Positions 28,056 through 36,796 of a stretch of DNA of 64,000 bases are shown here, in pieces. Under the pieces are notes generated by a model. That model saw only the letters and a program-made list of their open reading frames with translations, was not told the origin of the DNA and did not search any database. Source of the stretch: Synechocystis sp. LKSZ1 (GTDB lineage Bacteria > Cyanobacteriota > Cyanobacteriia > Cyanobacteriales > Microcystaceae). Numbering within the stretch: position 1 is the first letter of the stretch; every line of letters begins with the position of its first letter. Both the position numbers and the translations under genes were made by a program. Where the stretch lies: contig NZ_AP031572.1 of the NCBI RefSeq assembly GCF_040436315.1, positions 2,418,001 through 2,482,000 on the forward strand, given 5' to 3'.

Positions 28056-30310
28056 TATTCCTCTTCCCAATCTGCTTCAATCGCGGTGGCGGTACTGCCC
28101 CCTCCCACGGTGACCAGATCAATCTGTTGACGGTAATAGTCTACACTCTTGACCTGGACATCGACTTCATTGCCGAGGCGATAGGCGGTGCGGTTTTTGC
28201 GGCCGACCAGACAACTATGACGGGCCCGGTATTCGTACCAGTCGTCCTTAAGGGAACTGACGTGAACCAGGCCTTCCACGAGTAAGTCTTCGAGTTCAAC
28301 AAAGAAACCGTAGGATTGCACCCCGGTAATCAGGCCCCGGAAGACTTGTCCTGTACGTTCCTTCATTTTCTCCGATTTCTTCAGGCCCCGGAGGTCGGTT
28401 TCTGCGTCCTCAGCCACTTTTTCTCGGTCGTTGAGGTGGCTGACCAAATGGTGCAATTCCTCGGCTAACTTCTCGTGGGTGATGGGGGGCAATACACTCC
28501 AGCTAATCTGGCCCCGGCATTCCAACGTGGTGAGATTAACCCCAACTTTACTGTGCTTCGTTCGGCGGTCGCGGCCCTCACTCAGAACCAGTTTAAGGAT
28601 TCTTTGTACCACTAAATCAGCGTAGCGTTGGCCGGGAGCGATGCAATGGGTATAACCATCCGGGTAGGCCAAACCAAAGTGAGATGCGGGATGACTGCTA
28701 TATTTTTCCGTCTTGAGGGTCGCTTCGAGGAGATGGTTGAGAATACGGGAGGCGGGTAATTTGGCCAGGGCCTGACTGAGACGGGCGTAGTCCTGGGGCT
28801 TGACATCCGCTTCGGTGTCAAAGGTTTGCTCCGACCCCAGGTTGGTGACCAGCTTCAACAGGTCGGTCAGTTCTTCCCAATCCGGCTCGGGTTGAATACA
28901 GTAAAGGCTCGGAACCCCCAGGGCCGTTAATTGATCAGCAACAACTTTCTGCACCAAAATGACTAGCTCAGCCAGCAGGGTTCGCAGAGGCAGGGCCTCG
29001 GTGACTAGCAGGGTTCCCAAACGTCCTTCATCGAGGAAGGGAACTAAGGTATCGGACAGAATTTCAAAGCCACCCCGTTGTAGGCGCTGGGATTTGGCCA
29101 GGGCACTCAGGTTGAAAAAGAGAGTGCGAAAACGTTCCTGGAAGGGGGCCAGGGCCGGTTCTCCCTGGTCACTATTGGCCAGCAGGGACTGTACTTCTGC
29201 AAAACTGAACTGGCGGTCTACCTGAATGACACTACTCTGGAACTGAAAGGCCGTCAGGGCGCCACTGGCATCGAGGGTGACAAAAAAGGAAAGGGCCAAA
29301 CGCTCGGCTCCAGGCACCAAGGAACAACGCTGTTGGACAGCATCGGGAAAGAGAGAACATACCTTGTCCCCCAGATAAACTGCCGTTCCCCGTTTGCGGG
29401 CAGCCCGGTCAAGAGGAGTATCTTCGGCAATATAGTGGGCGACGTCTGCGATATGAACACCGAGACACCATTGGTCGTCCTGAGCTTCGAGGCTAAAGGC
29501 GGTTTCTATCCAAGGATTTAGGCTTTGGAGGCGATCATCGACGAAGGTGAAGGTGAGGAGGGCACGCAGGTCAGCCCGCTGTGAGTATTCCGTGGGGTTG
29601 AAACCCAAGGGGAGTTTATCTGCCTGCTGTTGTAGGTCTTCTGGCCACTGGAGGGGCAGATCATGTTTACAACTAACAATATCTGTGTCGGCGGCGGCCT
29701 CAGCATCACTCCCGAGGATCTTGGTGATGCGACCCAAGGGGGGATACTCGCCAATGGCATAGCGAACAACCGCCACATGGACAAGGTGATTAATGGCTTG
29801 GGTTAGGTCTTGGCCATTGGCCTCTAAATTAAGCTCAAACAATAGTCGGTCATCCAGGGGCACGGCTCGGAAAACCTCCTCGGCCTGTTTGACCTGGGCT
29901 AGCAAGGACGGATTGGCCCGTTCCAAGATCAACCGAACTTCTCCTTCCGGTGAACGGCGCCGCGTTCCATCTTTAATGATCCTGACCAAAACCCGGTCGC
30001 CATTCCAGGCATTACTCAGGTGGGCCTCCCGCACGTAGATATCATCGGCATCTTCATCATCTTGAATGGCAAAACAGAAGCCCTTACTGGAACAGCGCAA
30101 TTTGGCCTCGACGACGTTATCTTCCAGCACACGGCGATATTTGCCCCGTTCCTTGACTAAGAGGCCAGCCCGTTCTAAAGCATCTAGAATAATTTGTAAT
30201 TTCTCGATGGCTAGCTCATCTTCACAACCGAGCTTTTTTTCGAGTACCTTACCGGCGACTAATTTATCATCACTAAAGTGCGAGAGGAGTGTGGCGAGGG
30301 AGAAGTCCAT
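28055..30310 (-). CDS. zam: Zam-type RNB-family protein with degenerate active site
   Basis: The 751-residue protein has RNase II/R architecture: N-terminal winged helix (1-60), cold-shock domains, an RNB domain (about 245-570) and a C-terminal S1 domain (about 640-725, GLITGVQSYGFFVELEDLLV). The catalytic aspartate cluster expected before GVHIADVAHYI is missing: the aligned segment reads SLNPWIETAFSL (residues about 263-275) instead of the DxxDAxDFDDA pattern. Cysteines 73 and 79 (LRCSSKGFCF) stand close together. Cyanobacterial Zam proteins are known RNB members with a decayed active site and redox-active cysteines, affecting acetazolamide resistance and photosynthesis. A true RNase R is the alternative, but the lost residues argue against it. 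Confidence 0.82.
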   Translation of the reverse strand: MDFSLATLLSHFSDDKLVAGKVLEKKLGCEDELAIEKLQIILDALERAGLLVKERGKYRRVLEDNVVEAKLRCSSKGFCFAIQDDEDADDIYVREAHLSNAWNGDRVLVRIIKDGTRRRSPEGEVRLILERANPSLLAQVKQAEEVFRAVPLDDRLLFELNLEANGQDLTQAINHLVHVAVVRYAIGEYPPLGRITKILGSDAEAAADTDIVSCKHDLPLQWPEDLQQQADKLPLGFNPTEYSQRADLRALLTFTFVDDRLQSLNPWIETAFSLEAQDDQWCLGVHIADVAHYIAEDTPLDRAARKRGTAVYLGDKVCSLFPDAVQQRCSLVPGAERLALSFFVTLDASGALTAFQFQSSVIQVDRQFSFAEVQSLLANSDQGEPALAPFQERFRTLFFNLSALAKSQRLQRGGFEILSDTLVPFLDEGRLGTLLVTEALPLRTLLAELVILVQKVVADQLTALGVPSLYCIQPEPDWEELTDLLKLVTNLGSEQTFDTEADVKPQDYARLSQALAKLPASRILNHLLEATLKTEKYSSHPASHFGLAYPDGYTHCIAPGQRYADLVVQRILKLVLSEGRDRRTKHSKVGVNLTTLECRGQISWSVLPPITHEKLAEELHHLVSHLNDREKVAEDAETDLRGLKKSEKMKERTGQVFRGLITGVQSYGFFVELEDLLVEGLVHVSSLKDDWYEYRARHSCLVGRKNRTAYRLGNEVDVQVKSVDYYRQQIDLVTVGGGSTATAIEADWEEE

Positions 30311-30633
30311 GTAATGAGTTTCCTTGGGTGGAGAGGGCGAGGAATGGGCAGATCAGATGTCGTATTTCACGCTGGGGGCGGCAACTGAAGCAAACTGCTT
30401 GTCGAGACCACTGCCCTAACCAGGGAAAACGCAAGGGAAACAGCCGGGAAGCATTCTAAACCGAAATTGCAGGGGATTTTAGAACGAATCCAGTCCTTGA
30501 CGATGGGAGAAAGGAGCATACCCTAAGCTGAGTTAACTGTCCATTGTATCAAGATTGTGGCCCCCTTAAAGACAAAGGGCCAAAACCCAGGGATGGGTAA
30601 TCCAGATTTTTTGTACCCATTAATCATCGCCGC
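30311..30633 (-). other. intergenic region upstream of zam
   Basis: No gene is seen in these 323 bp. They contain the zam 5' region and the 3' end of the hybrid kinase unit. GGCCC (30559-30563) and GGGCC (near 30580) could pair, but no T-run follows, so I do not call a terminator. Confidence 0.4.
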
Positions 30634-33600
30634 TCAACTTTCAGGGTTTAGCAGGCTCTGTATCAACAGGGTCAACTCTTTGAGCTTGATGGGTTTACTG
30701 AAATAGTAGTTCGCGCCGGCCTTTAAGCATTTCTCTTCATCTCCCTCCATGGCCAAGGCTGTCAGGGCCACAATGGGGAGTTCAGTTAACCCCAATTCCT
30801 GCCGAATTTTCCGAATTGCTGTTAGGCCATCCATCACCGGCATTTGAATATCCATTAATACCAAATCAGGACTTTCTTGTTGGATTAAAGCAATGGCGGC
30901 TTCGCCATTAGGAGCATGTCGCATCCGATAACCTTTGGCCTCAAAATAGCTCATAACAGTCATGGCGTTAGCTTCATTATCTTCGGCTAACAAAATCAAA
31001 AAAGACGAGGAAGTTGCCAGGCTAGGGGCTGGGGCCGACTCCAAATTGGCAATAGACTCAGTCGCGGTGAGGCTATCGGTTGGTATTACCGGTAAGCTGA
31101 CAGTAAAAGTACTACCTATATCCAAGCGGCTAAACACTTTGACTTCCCCTCCATGCAACTCTACCAGTTGTTTGACCAAGGCTAAACCTAAGCCGGTTCC
31201 TTCGTATTGACGATTGAGGGCGCTATCAATTTGTATAAAGGGTTTAAATAGTTTATGCACATTTTCCGGCGCAATGCCAATACCCGTATCGGTAATAGAA
31301 ATTTCTACAAACGAGGAGGGCCTGGACTGTTCAAGATTCGGCATCGGCTGAACAAGAGAGACTCGTTCAATCCCCTTTAAGGCCTCGTGATTGTGTGGCA
31401 GTAATGGGGACACCAGCAAACGAACTGTTAAGGTAATACGTCCCCCTGTTGGGGTAAATTTGACAGCATTATTGAGTAGATTAATCAGAATTTGACGTAG
31501 GCGTCGTTCGTCTCCCCATACATTGGGAAGATTGTCGGAAATCTGGCGCACCACTTGAATATTTTTTTTATGAGCTAGTTGCTTGACAAAAACTAAACTA
31601 TCATCGCAGAGACGTTTTACGGAAAGGCTCGTACAATTGAGAACGACTTCCCCCGCTTCAATTTTGGCCACATCCAGAATGTCGTTAATCAAGGACAGTA
31701 AATGATTGCCGCTACGCTCCACGGTTTCTAAAGAACTGCACTGCTTGTCCGTCAAAGGGCCAAAGACCCCTTCTAGTAGGGCTTCCGTTAATCCCAAAAT
31801 GGCGTTGAGGGGAGTTCGCAGTTCATGGCTCATATTGGCCAGAAATTCGTCCTTAAGACGGGTCGCCCTGGCTAATTGTTGATTCATCATCGCCAGTTCC
31901 TCGTTGCGTTCGCTGAGTTGCTCTTGGGCGGATTCCCGTTGGGCTAACTCCTGTTGCAATCGCTGATATAAATCCGCCTGTTGGATAGCAATTGCCAATT
32001 GATTGGCCACCCGTCGCAGTAAATTAATTTCCCAATCCTGCCAATTACGGGGGCCATCGCATTGATGGGCAATCACTAAACCCCAAAGTTTGTCCTGTTG
32101 CACAATTGGCACAACTAATTTAGCTTGCACCCCAATTTCCCTGAGAAAATCGATTAAGCAGGGTAAAACGATTTTGCTTTGGGCACGGCGATCATACAGA
32201 GCAAAAATCCGTCCGTTGGCGTAGCGTTCATAATTTTGCTTAGGAAAAACTTCCTCCGGAAAAACGCGGTCCAATAACCGTTCCCAGCGAGGCAGTACCG
32301 ATTCGGCGATGGCGGCCCCTGTGCCATTATCAAAGATGCGATAGATCAAAACCCGGTCTGCCTGCAATATGTCCTGCAAAGACTTCACTGTTGTCGTTAA
32401 TACTGCGTCCAACTCGATGGAAGAGCGCATTCGCTCGATGATTTGAGTCAAGACTCGTTCTTGTTGGGCTTGACGCTGTAACTGGCTTTCCACCAGCTTC
32501 CGTTGGGTGATGTCCTGGGCAACGCCGACCACCTGTTGCACCTGTCCCATGGCATTGCGTTTATAAATCACATCCTGACTCAAAAACCAGCGCCAACTCC
32601 CGTCCTTTGCCCGTACTCGGTATTCATTTTCGATAATCATGCCCGGTTCGGCCCGCTGAATACGCTCAAAATGCTTGAGAGAGTTACCTAGGTCATCAGG
32701 GTGAATTAACGTTAATAAAAACCGCTCCCCCATCGCTTGAATTTCTTCGGCCGAATATCCTAGTATGTGACTACCTTTGCGATTAACATAAATATTGCGT
32801 TGCTCAATGACATCAAACACATACAGCACATCGGGAGATGCATCAGTAATGCCTTGGATCAAGGCCTGACTATCTTTTAACTTTAGTTCGTTTTGTTTCT
32901 GTTGAGTAATATCAATATGCCCCCCCACCATTCGTAGAGGGTGCCCTTGCTCATCCCATTCAATCACTTTTCCCGCGCAGAGTACCCAAACTATCGAGCC
33001 ATTCTTGTGGCGATAGCGCACTTCGTTGCGATGGGAAGTTTGACCCCGACTTTGGATATGGCGTTCTAAACTGTGTTGGATAATAGGTAAATCCTCGGGA
33101 ACAAGAACATCTTGAAAACTGGTGATATCCGTCGCGTTCGCATCGGCTTCATAACCGAACATGCGGCGAAAACCAGGGCTTAAATATTCTTTATTGGTAA
33201 CCATATCCCAGGCCCAATAGCCACCGATCACGTCGTCGAGGACTGTTTCCACCACCGTTAACTCATCTTCTAGACTCTGTTTCTGTGCCGCTTCCTGTTT
33301 TAAGGCTATCTCGTTGGAAATATCCTGCCGGGGGCCTAATGCTGTCAGTTTCTTTTGAGATGCGTGCAAGGATGACTCTAACCGTTGCCGTTCGTTGATT
33401 TCTGCTTTTAATGCCGCGACTAAATTACTTTGTTGAATCGCAATTGCCAATTGCACGGATAAATCTTGCACAATTTGGGCTTCTATCGATTGCCATTGGC
33501 GTGTACCGTGACAATGATGGGCAATCAACAGACCCCACATTTTTTCTGCCACATAAATGCTCTGCACTAAGCTTGCTGCCACGCCAGATTGTTCCAGTAA

Positions 33601-33981
33601 TTTCACATGGCAGGGTTCATAGCCCATTTCATAGATGCTATTGGCAATGATCGGTGCTTTTCCCTGGAGTGCTAAGCCCTGCCACTTTTGAAAACAACTA
33701 TCGTCGATGCGATGGCCCAATACCGAGGCAATGCCCTCCGCCACGGACTCCGCGACAATCACCCCCGACCAATCGGGTTGAAATTGGTAGATGAGCAGGC
33801 GATCGCTATGGAGACAGGCCCTTAATTCGGTGACACAAGTCTGCAAAATCTCTGGTAATTCCAGGCTCTGCCGAATTTGCAACGCCATCCGATTCACCAG
33901 ACCCTCGCACTCAGATTGATCTAGATTGAAAGAGACGATAGGGGCACTGCTTGAGTCAGAAGAAGTCGCAACATTTGCCAT
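30634..33981 (-). CDS. cyanobacteriochrome-like hybrid sensor histidine kinase (GAF-PAS-PAS-GAF-HK-REC)
   Basis: The 1115-residue soluble protein has GAF1 (about 28-188), two PAS/PAC units (about 245-360 and 370-495), GAF2 (about 508-675), HisKA with H719 (NMSHELRTPLNAI), HATPase (DTGIGIAPENV, GTGLGLALV) and a C-terminal receiver (LLAEDNEANA, LMDIQMPVMDG, FSKP). GAF1 has the marks of a bilin-binding cyanobacteriochrome: canonical Cys124-His125 (YEPCHVKLLEQ) and an upstream DSCF motif (Cys96), the DXCF type associated with blue/green-absorbing forms. GAF2 also has a Cys at the chromophore position (LPCLIDFL, Cys608) but lacks the His. It is probably a photosensor feeding a phosphorelay. The target is unknown. 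No response-regulator gene is adjacent. Confidence 0.88.
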   Translation of the reverse strand: MANVATSSDSSSAPIVSFNLDQSECEGLVNRMALQIRQSLELPEILQTCVTELRACLHSDRLLIYQFQPDWSGVIVAESVAEGIASVLGHRIDDSCFQKWQGLALQGKAPIIANSIYEMGYEPCHVKLLEQSGVAASLVQSIYVAEKMWGLLIAHHCHGTRQWQSIEAQIVQDLSVQLAIAIQQSNLVAALKAEINERQRLESSLHASQKKLTALGPRQDISNEIALKQEAAQKQSLEDELTVVETVLDDVIGGYWAWDMVTNKEYLSPGFRRMFGYEADANATDITSFQDVLVPEDLPIIQHSLERHIQSRGQTSHRNEVRYRHKNGSIVWVLCAGKVIEWDEQGHPLRMVGGHIDITQQKQNELKLKDSQALIQGITDASPDVLYVFDVIEQRNIYVNRKGSHILGYSAEEIQAMGERFLLTLIHPDDLGNSLKHFERIQRAEPGMIIENEYRVRAKDGSWRWFLSQDVIYKRNAMGQVQQVVGVAQDITQRKLVESQLQRQAQQERVLTQIIERMRSSIELDAVLTTTVKSLQDILQADRVLIYRIFDNGTGAAIAESVLPRWERLLDRVFPEEVFPKQNYERYANGRIFALYDRRAQSKIVLPCLIDFLREIGVQAKLVVPIVQQDKLWGLVIAHQCDGPRNWQDWEINLLRRVANQLAIAIQQADLYQRLQQELAQRESAQEQLSERNEELAMMNQQLARATRLKDEFLANMSHELRTPLNAILGLTEALLEGVFGPLTDKQCSSLETVERSGNHLLSLINDILDVAKIEAGEVVLNCTSLSVKRLCDDSLVFVKQLAHKKNIQVVRQISDNLPNVWGDERRLRQILINLLNNAVKFTPTGGRITLTVRLLVSPLLPHNHEALKGIERVSLVQPMPNLEQSRPSSFVEISITDTGIGIAPENVHKLFKPFIQIDSALNRQYEGTGLGLALVKQLVELHGGEVKVFSRLDIGSTFTVSLPVIPTDSLTATESIANLESAPAPSLATSSSFLILLAEDNEANAMTVMSYFEAKGYRMRHAPNGEAAIALIQQESPDLVLMDIQMPVMDGLTAIRKIRQELGLTELPIVALTALAMEGDEEKCLKAGANYYFSKPIKLKELTLLIQSLLNPES

Positions 33982-34469
33982 TAGGACACGCTGGACAAAA
34001 GAAGAGGCTAATAATTTATTTTATGATTGTGTATACTTAACGACAATACGGCTGTTAATTTTTTGTGATAAACAGACTTCTCTATGAACAGACAGTCTAT
34101 AAACCCCTAATCCTTGACTATTCAACTACTCTTTGATCTTAATGCATGGAGCCCAATCAATTTAGCACAAAAGAGTCAGGATAAATCAAGGGTTAAAGCA
34201 GAAATAGGAAAATGAAATAAGATATTAATAAGTCTACTTGATAGACTTTCGTGATGAACAATGGGCAATTATCAAACCCAGAATTTTCAAAGTGAATCAT
34301 TCAATTAAGTAACGTATTAGTCGTTGCTGACTCTCAAATTACTAGGCAAAGATAGAGGCCCCTGATTTTCCCATCACCATAATGGCAGGTCAGCATAGAG
34401 TACAAAACGGCCGGATACTCTTGCAAAAGACCGGAAACCTCTCTGTTAGGATGGAGAACAGTTAATCTT
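33982..34469. other. AT-rich divergent promoter region without genes
   Basis: This 488-bp stretch is visibly AT-richer than its surroundings and has no supported ORF. It separates the divergent hybrid kinase and the 34470 gene. A perfect 7-bp inverted repeat, AAGTCTA (34230-34236) and TAGACTT (34242-34248), lies inside it. AGACTT followed closely by ATGAACA occurs twice (34074-34090 and 34243-34260). Confidence 0.5.
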
Positions 34470-35321
34470 ATGCCTATCATGTTCAGTCAATTCCGTGCCC
34501 AGTATCCCCAGGGGAGCCTCACCAGTGAACTTCTCCAGATTGACCATGGCCGCTACATCGTCCGTGCCTTGGTGGTGGTGGATGGCGTGACGCTAGCCAG
34601 TGGTCTGGCCGCCGATCTGGCCCTTGAAACCGCCGAGGATCAGGCCCGTTTGCGGGCCTTGGCCCTGCTGAATCTCGATACTGCCCTAACCCGCACGGAA
34701 TCGCCTGGCCCTCTGCTCCAGACTGAACCAATGCAGAGTCCACCGGCCCCCGAACCACCGCCGTTGGCGACTAGCCCGACACCTAGCGCGATTGCCTCTC
34801 CTCCCCCAGCCAAGGTGACCCCCGTTCCTATCCCAGACCCCTTGCCGATAGAGAAAAAAGCAGAGAAAGCGGAGAAAGACGAAATTCCCCCGGTTCCCAG
34901 TGCTCCATCCATCAAGGAAACGGCCCCAGAGGTAGAGGCCCTGCCGCTCCCTGCCATTACCGTGGCTCCCCAGTCCAACAGCCTTCCCCCCAAGACTGAT
35001 GTGATTCAACCTGAGGTGGAATCGATACCAATTCCCCACCCGGCCCCGCTTACCGAAAGCCCTGCTCCCCTGCTGACTTTTATTCCTGAAACCGAGGTAC
35101 CACCGGCTACGTCCTCTCCTGCTCCCGTGCTTGAGGAACCCATTGATTTTTCTGAAGTGATTGCCCGCAGTAATGTGGAGTTGAAACGCCTGGGCTGGAC
35201 GAGTGACCAAGGACGAAATTATCTCCTACAGACCTACGGTAAACGCTCCCGCCAGTTGCTGTCCGATGAAGAATTACTAGAGTTTTTACAATATTTGGAA
35301 AGCCAGCCGACCCCCAACTAG
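34470..35321 (+). CDS. cyanobacterial hypothetical protein with proline-rich linker
   Basis: The 283-residue protein has three parts. Residues 1-75 form a compact domain (YPQGSLTSELLQIDHGRYIV then ETAEDQARLRALALL) whose strand-then-helix pattern with AEDxARxRAL recalls Rad52-like single-strand annealing folds, a tentative comparison. Residues 80-225 are a Pro/Ala/Glu-rich linker. Residues 228-283 form a conserved helical module, ARSNVELKRLGWTSDQGRNY then TYGKRSRQLLSDEELLEFLQ. I cannot name a function. It precedes ispH by about 50 bp on the same strand. Confidence 0.72.
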   Translation: MPIMFSQFRAQYPQGSLTSELLQIDHGRYIVRALVVVDGVTLASGLAADLALETAEDQARLRALALLNLDTALTRTESPGPLLQTEPMQSPPAPEPPPLATSPTPSAIASPPPAKVTPVPIPDPLPIEKKAEKAEKDEIPPVPSAPSIKETAPEVEALPLPAITVAPQSNSLPPKTDVIQPEVESIPIPHPAPLTESPAPLLTFIPETEVPPATSSPAPVLEEPIDFSEVIARSNVELKRLGWTSDQGRNYLLQTYGKRSRQLLSDEELLEFLQYLESQPTPN

Positions 35322-35374
35322 GGGCCCCCGGAATGGGTTAAATTTGAGACCACAGTCTAACAGTCACCAGCGCT

Positions 35375-36592
35375 ATGGATACAAAAGCCTTTAAACGGTC
35401 ATTGCAGAAATCAGACAACTACCACCGCAAGGGATTTGGCCACGGCTCCGAAGTGATGGGCGTGATGAATACGGAGTACCAGAGCACGCTGATCCAGGAA
35501 ATTCGTCAAAATGATTATTGCTTAGAGCGGGGGGAAGTTACTATTCGCTTGGCTGAGGCCTTTGGCTTTTGTTGGGGGGTCGAACGGGCCGTTGCCATGG
35601 CCTACGAAACGCGCCAGCACTTTCCCAACGAACGACTGTGGATTACCAACGAGATTATTCACAATCCCTCGGTGAATCAACGATTACGGGAGATGGAAGT
35701 CGGCTTTATTCCGGTTCAAGATGGCGACAAGGATTTTTCGGTGGTGGAATCCGGGGATGTGGTGATTTTGCCCGCCTTCGGGGCCAGTGTCACCGAAATG
35801 CAATTACTCAACGACAAGGGCTGTACGATTGTGGATACCACTTGTCCCTGGGTTTCTAAGGTCTGGAATTCCGTCGAAAAGCACAAGAAAAAAGAATATA
35901 CATCGATCATTCACGGCAAATACAACCACGAAGAAACTATTGCGACGAGTTCCTTTGCCGGGACTTACCTCATCGTCTTGAACCTGGCCCAGGCCCAGCG
36001 GGTTTGTGATTATATCCTCCAGGGGGGGGATAAAGCAGAATTTTTGACCTACTTTAAAAACGCCTACTCGGAAGGTTTCGATCCTGACCGCGACCTTGTT
36101 CGTCTGGGTGTGGCCAATCAAACCACGATGCTCAAGAGTGAAACCGAACAAATTGGCAAATTGTTTGAAAAAACCATGCTCCAAAAGTATGGCCCGACGG
36201 AACTCAACGAGCATTTCATGAGTTTTAATACCATCTGCGATGCCACCCAGGAACGTCAGGATGCCATGTTTAAGTTGGTGGAGGAAGATTTATCCTTGAT
36301 GGTTGTTATCGGTGGCTACAATTCCTCCAACACCACCCACCTCCAAGAAATTGCCATTGAACGGGGCATTCCTTCCTACCACATTGATAGTGCCCATCGC
36401 ATTGGCCCTGGTAATCGCGTCGAACATAAACCCCTCGGCCAAGATTTGGTGGTGTTAGAGCCTTGGTTACCGGCCGGTAAAATTACGGTTGGGGTTACTT
36501 CCGGGGCCTCCACCCCAGACAAGGTGGTGGAAGAGGTGATGGAGCGGATTTTAGCGATCAAGGCCGACCTCGCCGCTACGGTCATGGCCTAA
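35375..36592 (+). CDS. ispH: 4-hydroxy-3-methylbut-2-enyl diphosphate reductase
   Basis: The 405-residue protein is the long cyanobacterial/plastid IspH form. The three cysteines that bind the iron-sulfur cluster are visible in [20 protein letters not shown] and [27 protein letters not shown] and [11 protein letters not shown] are also conserved. It performs the last step of the MEP pathway, giving IPP and DMAPP for carotenoids, phytol and quinones, with electrons from ferredoxin. An N-terminal extension of about 60 residues precedes the core, as is usual in this group. Confidence 0.97.
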   Translation: MDTKAFKRSLQKSDNYHRKGFGHGSEVMGVMNTEYQSTLIQEIRQNDYCLERGEVTIRLAEAFGFCWGVERAVAMAYETRQHFPNERLWITNEIIHNPSVNQRLREMEVGFIPVQDGDKDFSVVESGDVVILPAFGASVTEMQLLNDKGCTIVDTTCPWVSKVWNSVEKHKKKEYTSIIHGKYNHEETIATSSFAGTYLIVLNLAQAQRVCDYILQGGDKAEFLTYFKNAYSEGFDPDRDLVRLGVANQTTMLKSETEQIGKLFEKTMLQKYGPTELNEHFMSFNTICDATQERQDAMFKLVEEDLSLMVVIGGYNSSNTTHLQEIAIERGIPSYHIDSAHRIGPGNRVEHKPLGQDLVVLEPWLPAGKITVGVTSGASTPDKVVEEVMERILAIKADLAATVMA

Positions 36593-36602
36593 CTCACCGA
36601 CC

Positions 36603-36791
36603 ATGCTAAACCCGACTACCCGCTTGTTACTCAAGGTTTTCTTGCTCTCCTGGGGAGTTTCCTGGGCCATTAAGGCCCTTGGGCCGGGCCTCAATTTTGT
36701 ACCCAGTGACACCAATGCTTGGCTAGGGGCCAGCCTCACGTCCTTGGTGATCGCTCTCCTCCTGGCATGGCAATCAGGGCCAGGGAGATAG
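36603..36791 (+). CDS. small two-helix membrane protein
   Basis: A 62-residue frame with two hydrophobic segments (about 8-25 and 43-57) separated by a loop ALGPGLNFVPSDTNAW. It fits exactly between ispH (10 bp before) and the AI-2E gene (5 bp after), suggesting an operon. The function is unknown. Composition matches the neighbours, and the next start (36797) only becomes sensible if this gene ends at 36791, so I regard it as real. Confidence 0.65.
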   Translation: MLNPTTRLLLKVFLLSWGVSWAIKALGPGLNFVPSDTNAWLGASLTSLVIALLLAWQSGPGR

Positions 36792-36796
36792 ACGAA

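Noticed and set aside
30559-30585. GGCCC/GGGCC hairpin upstream of zam as a terminator
   Set aside because: No T-run follows on either strand and the loop is large.
34519-35210. Several long minus-strand frames opposite the Pro-rich protein gene
   Set aside because: They are Gly/Arg-rich mirror images of the Pro/Ala-rich coding strand and have no own start signals.
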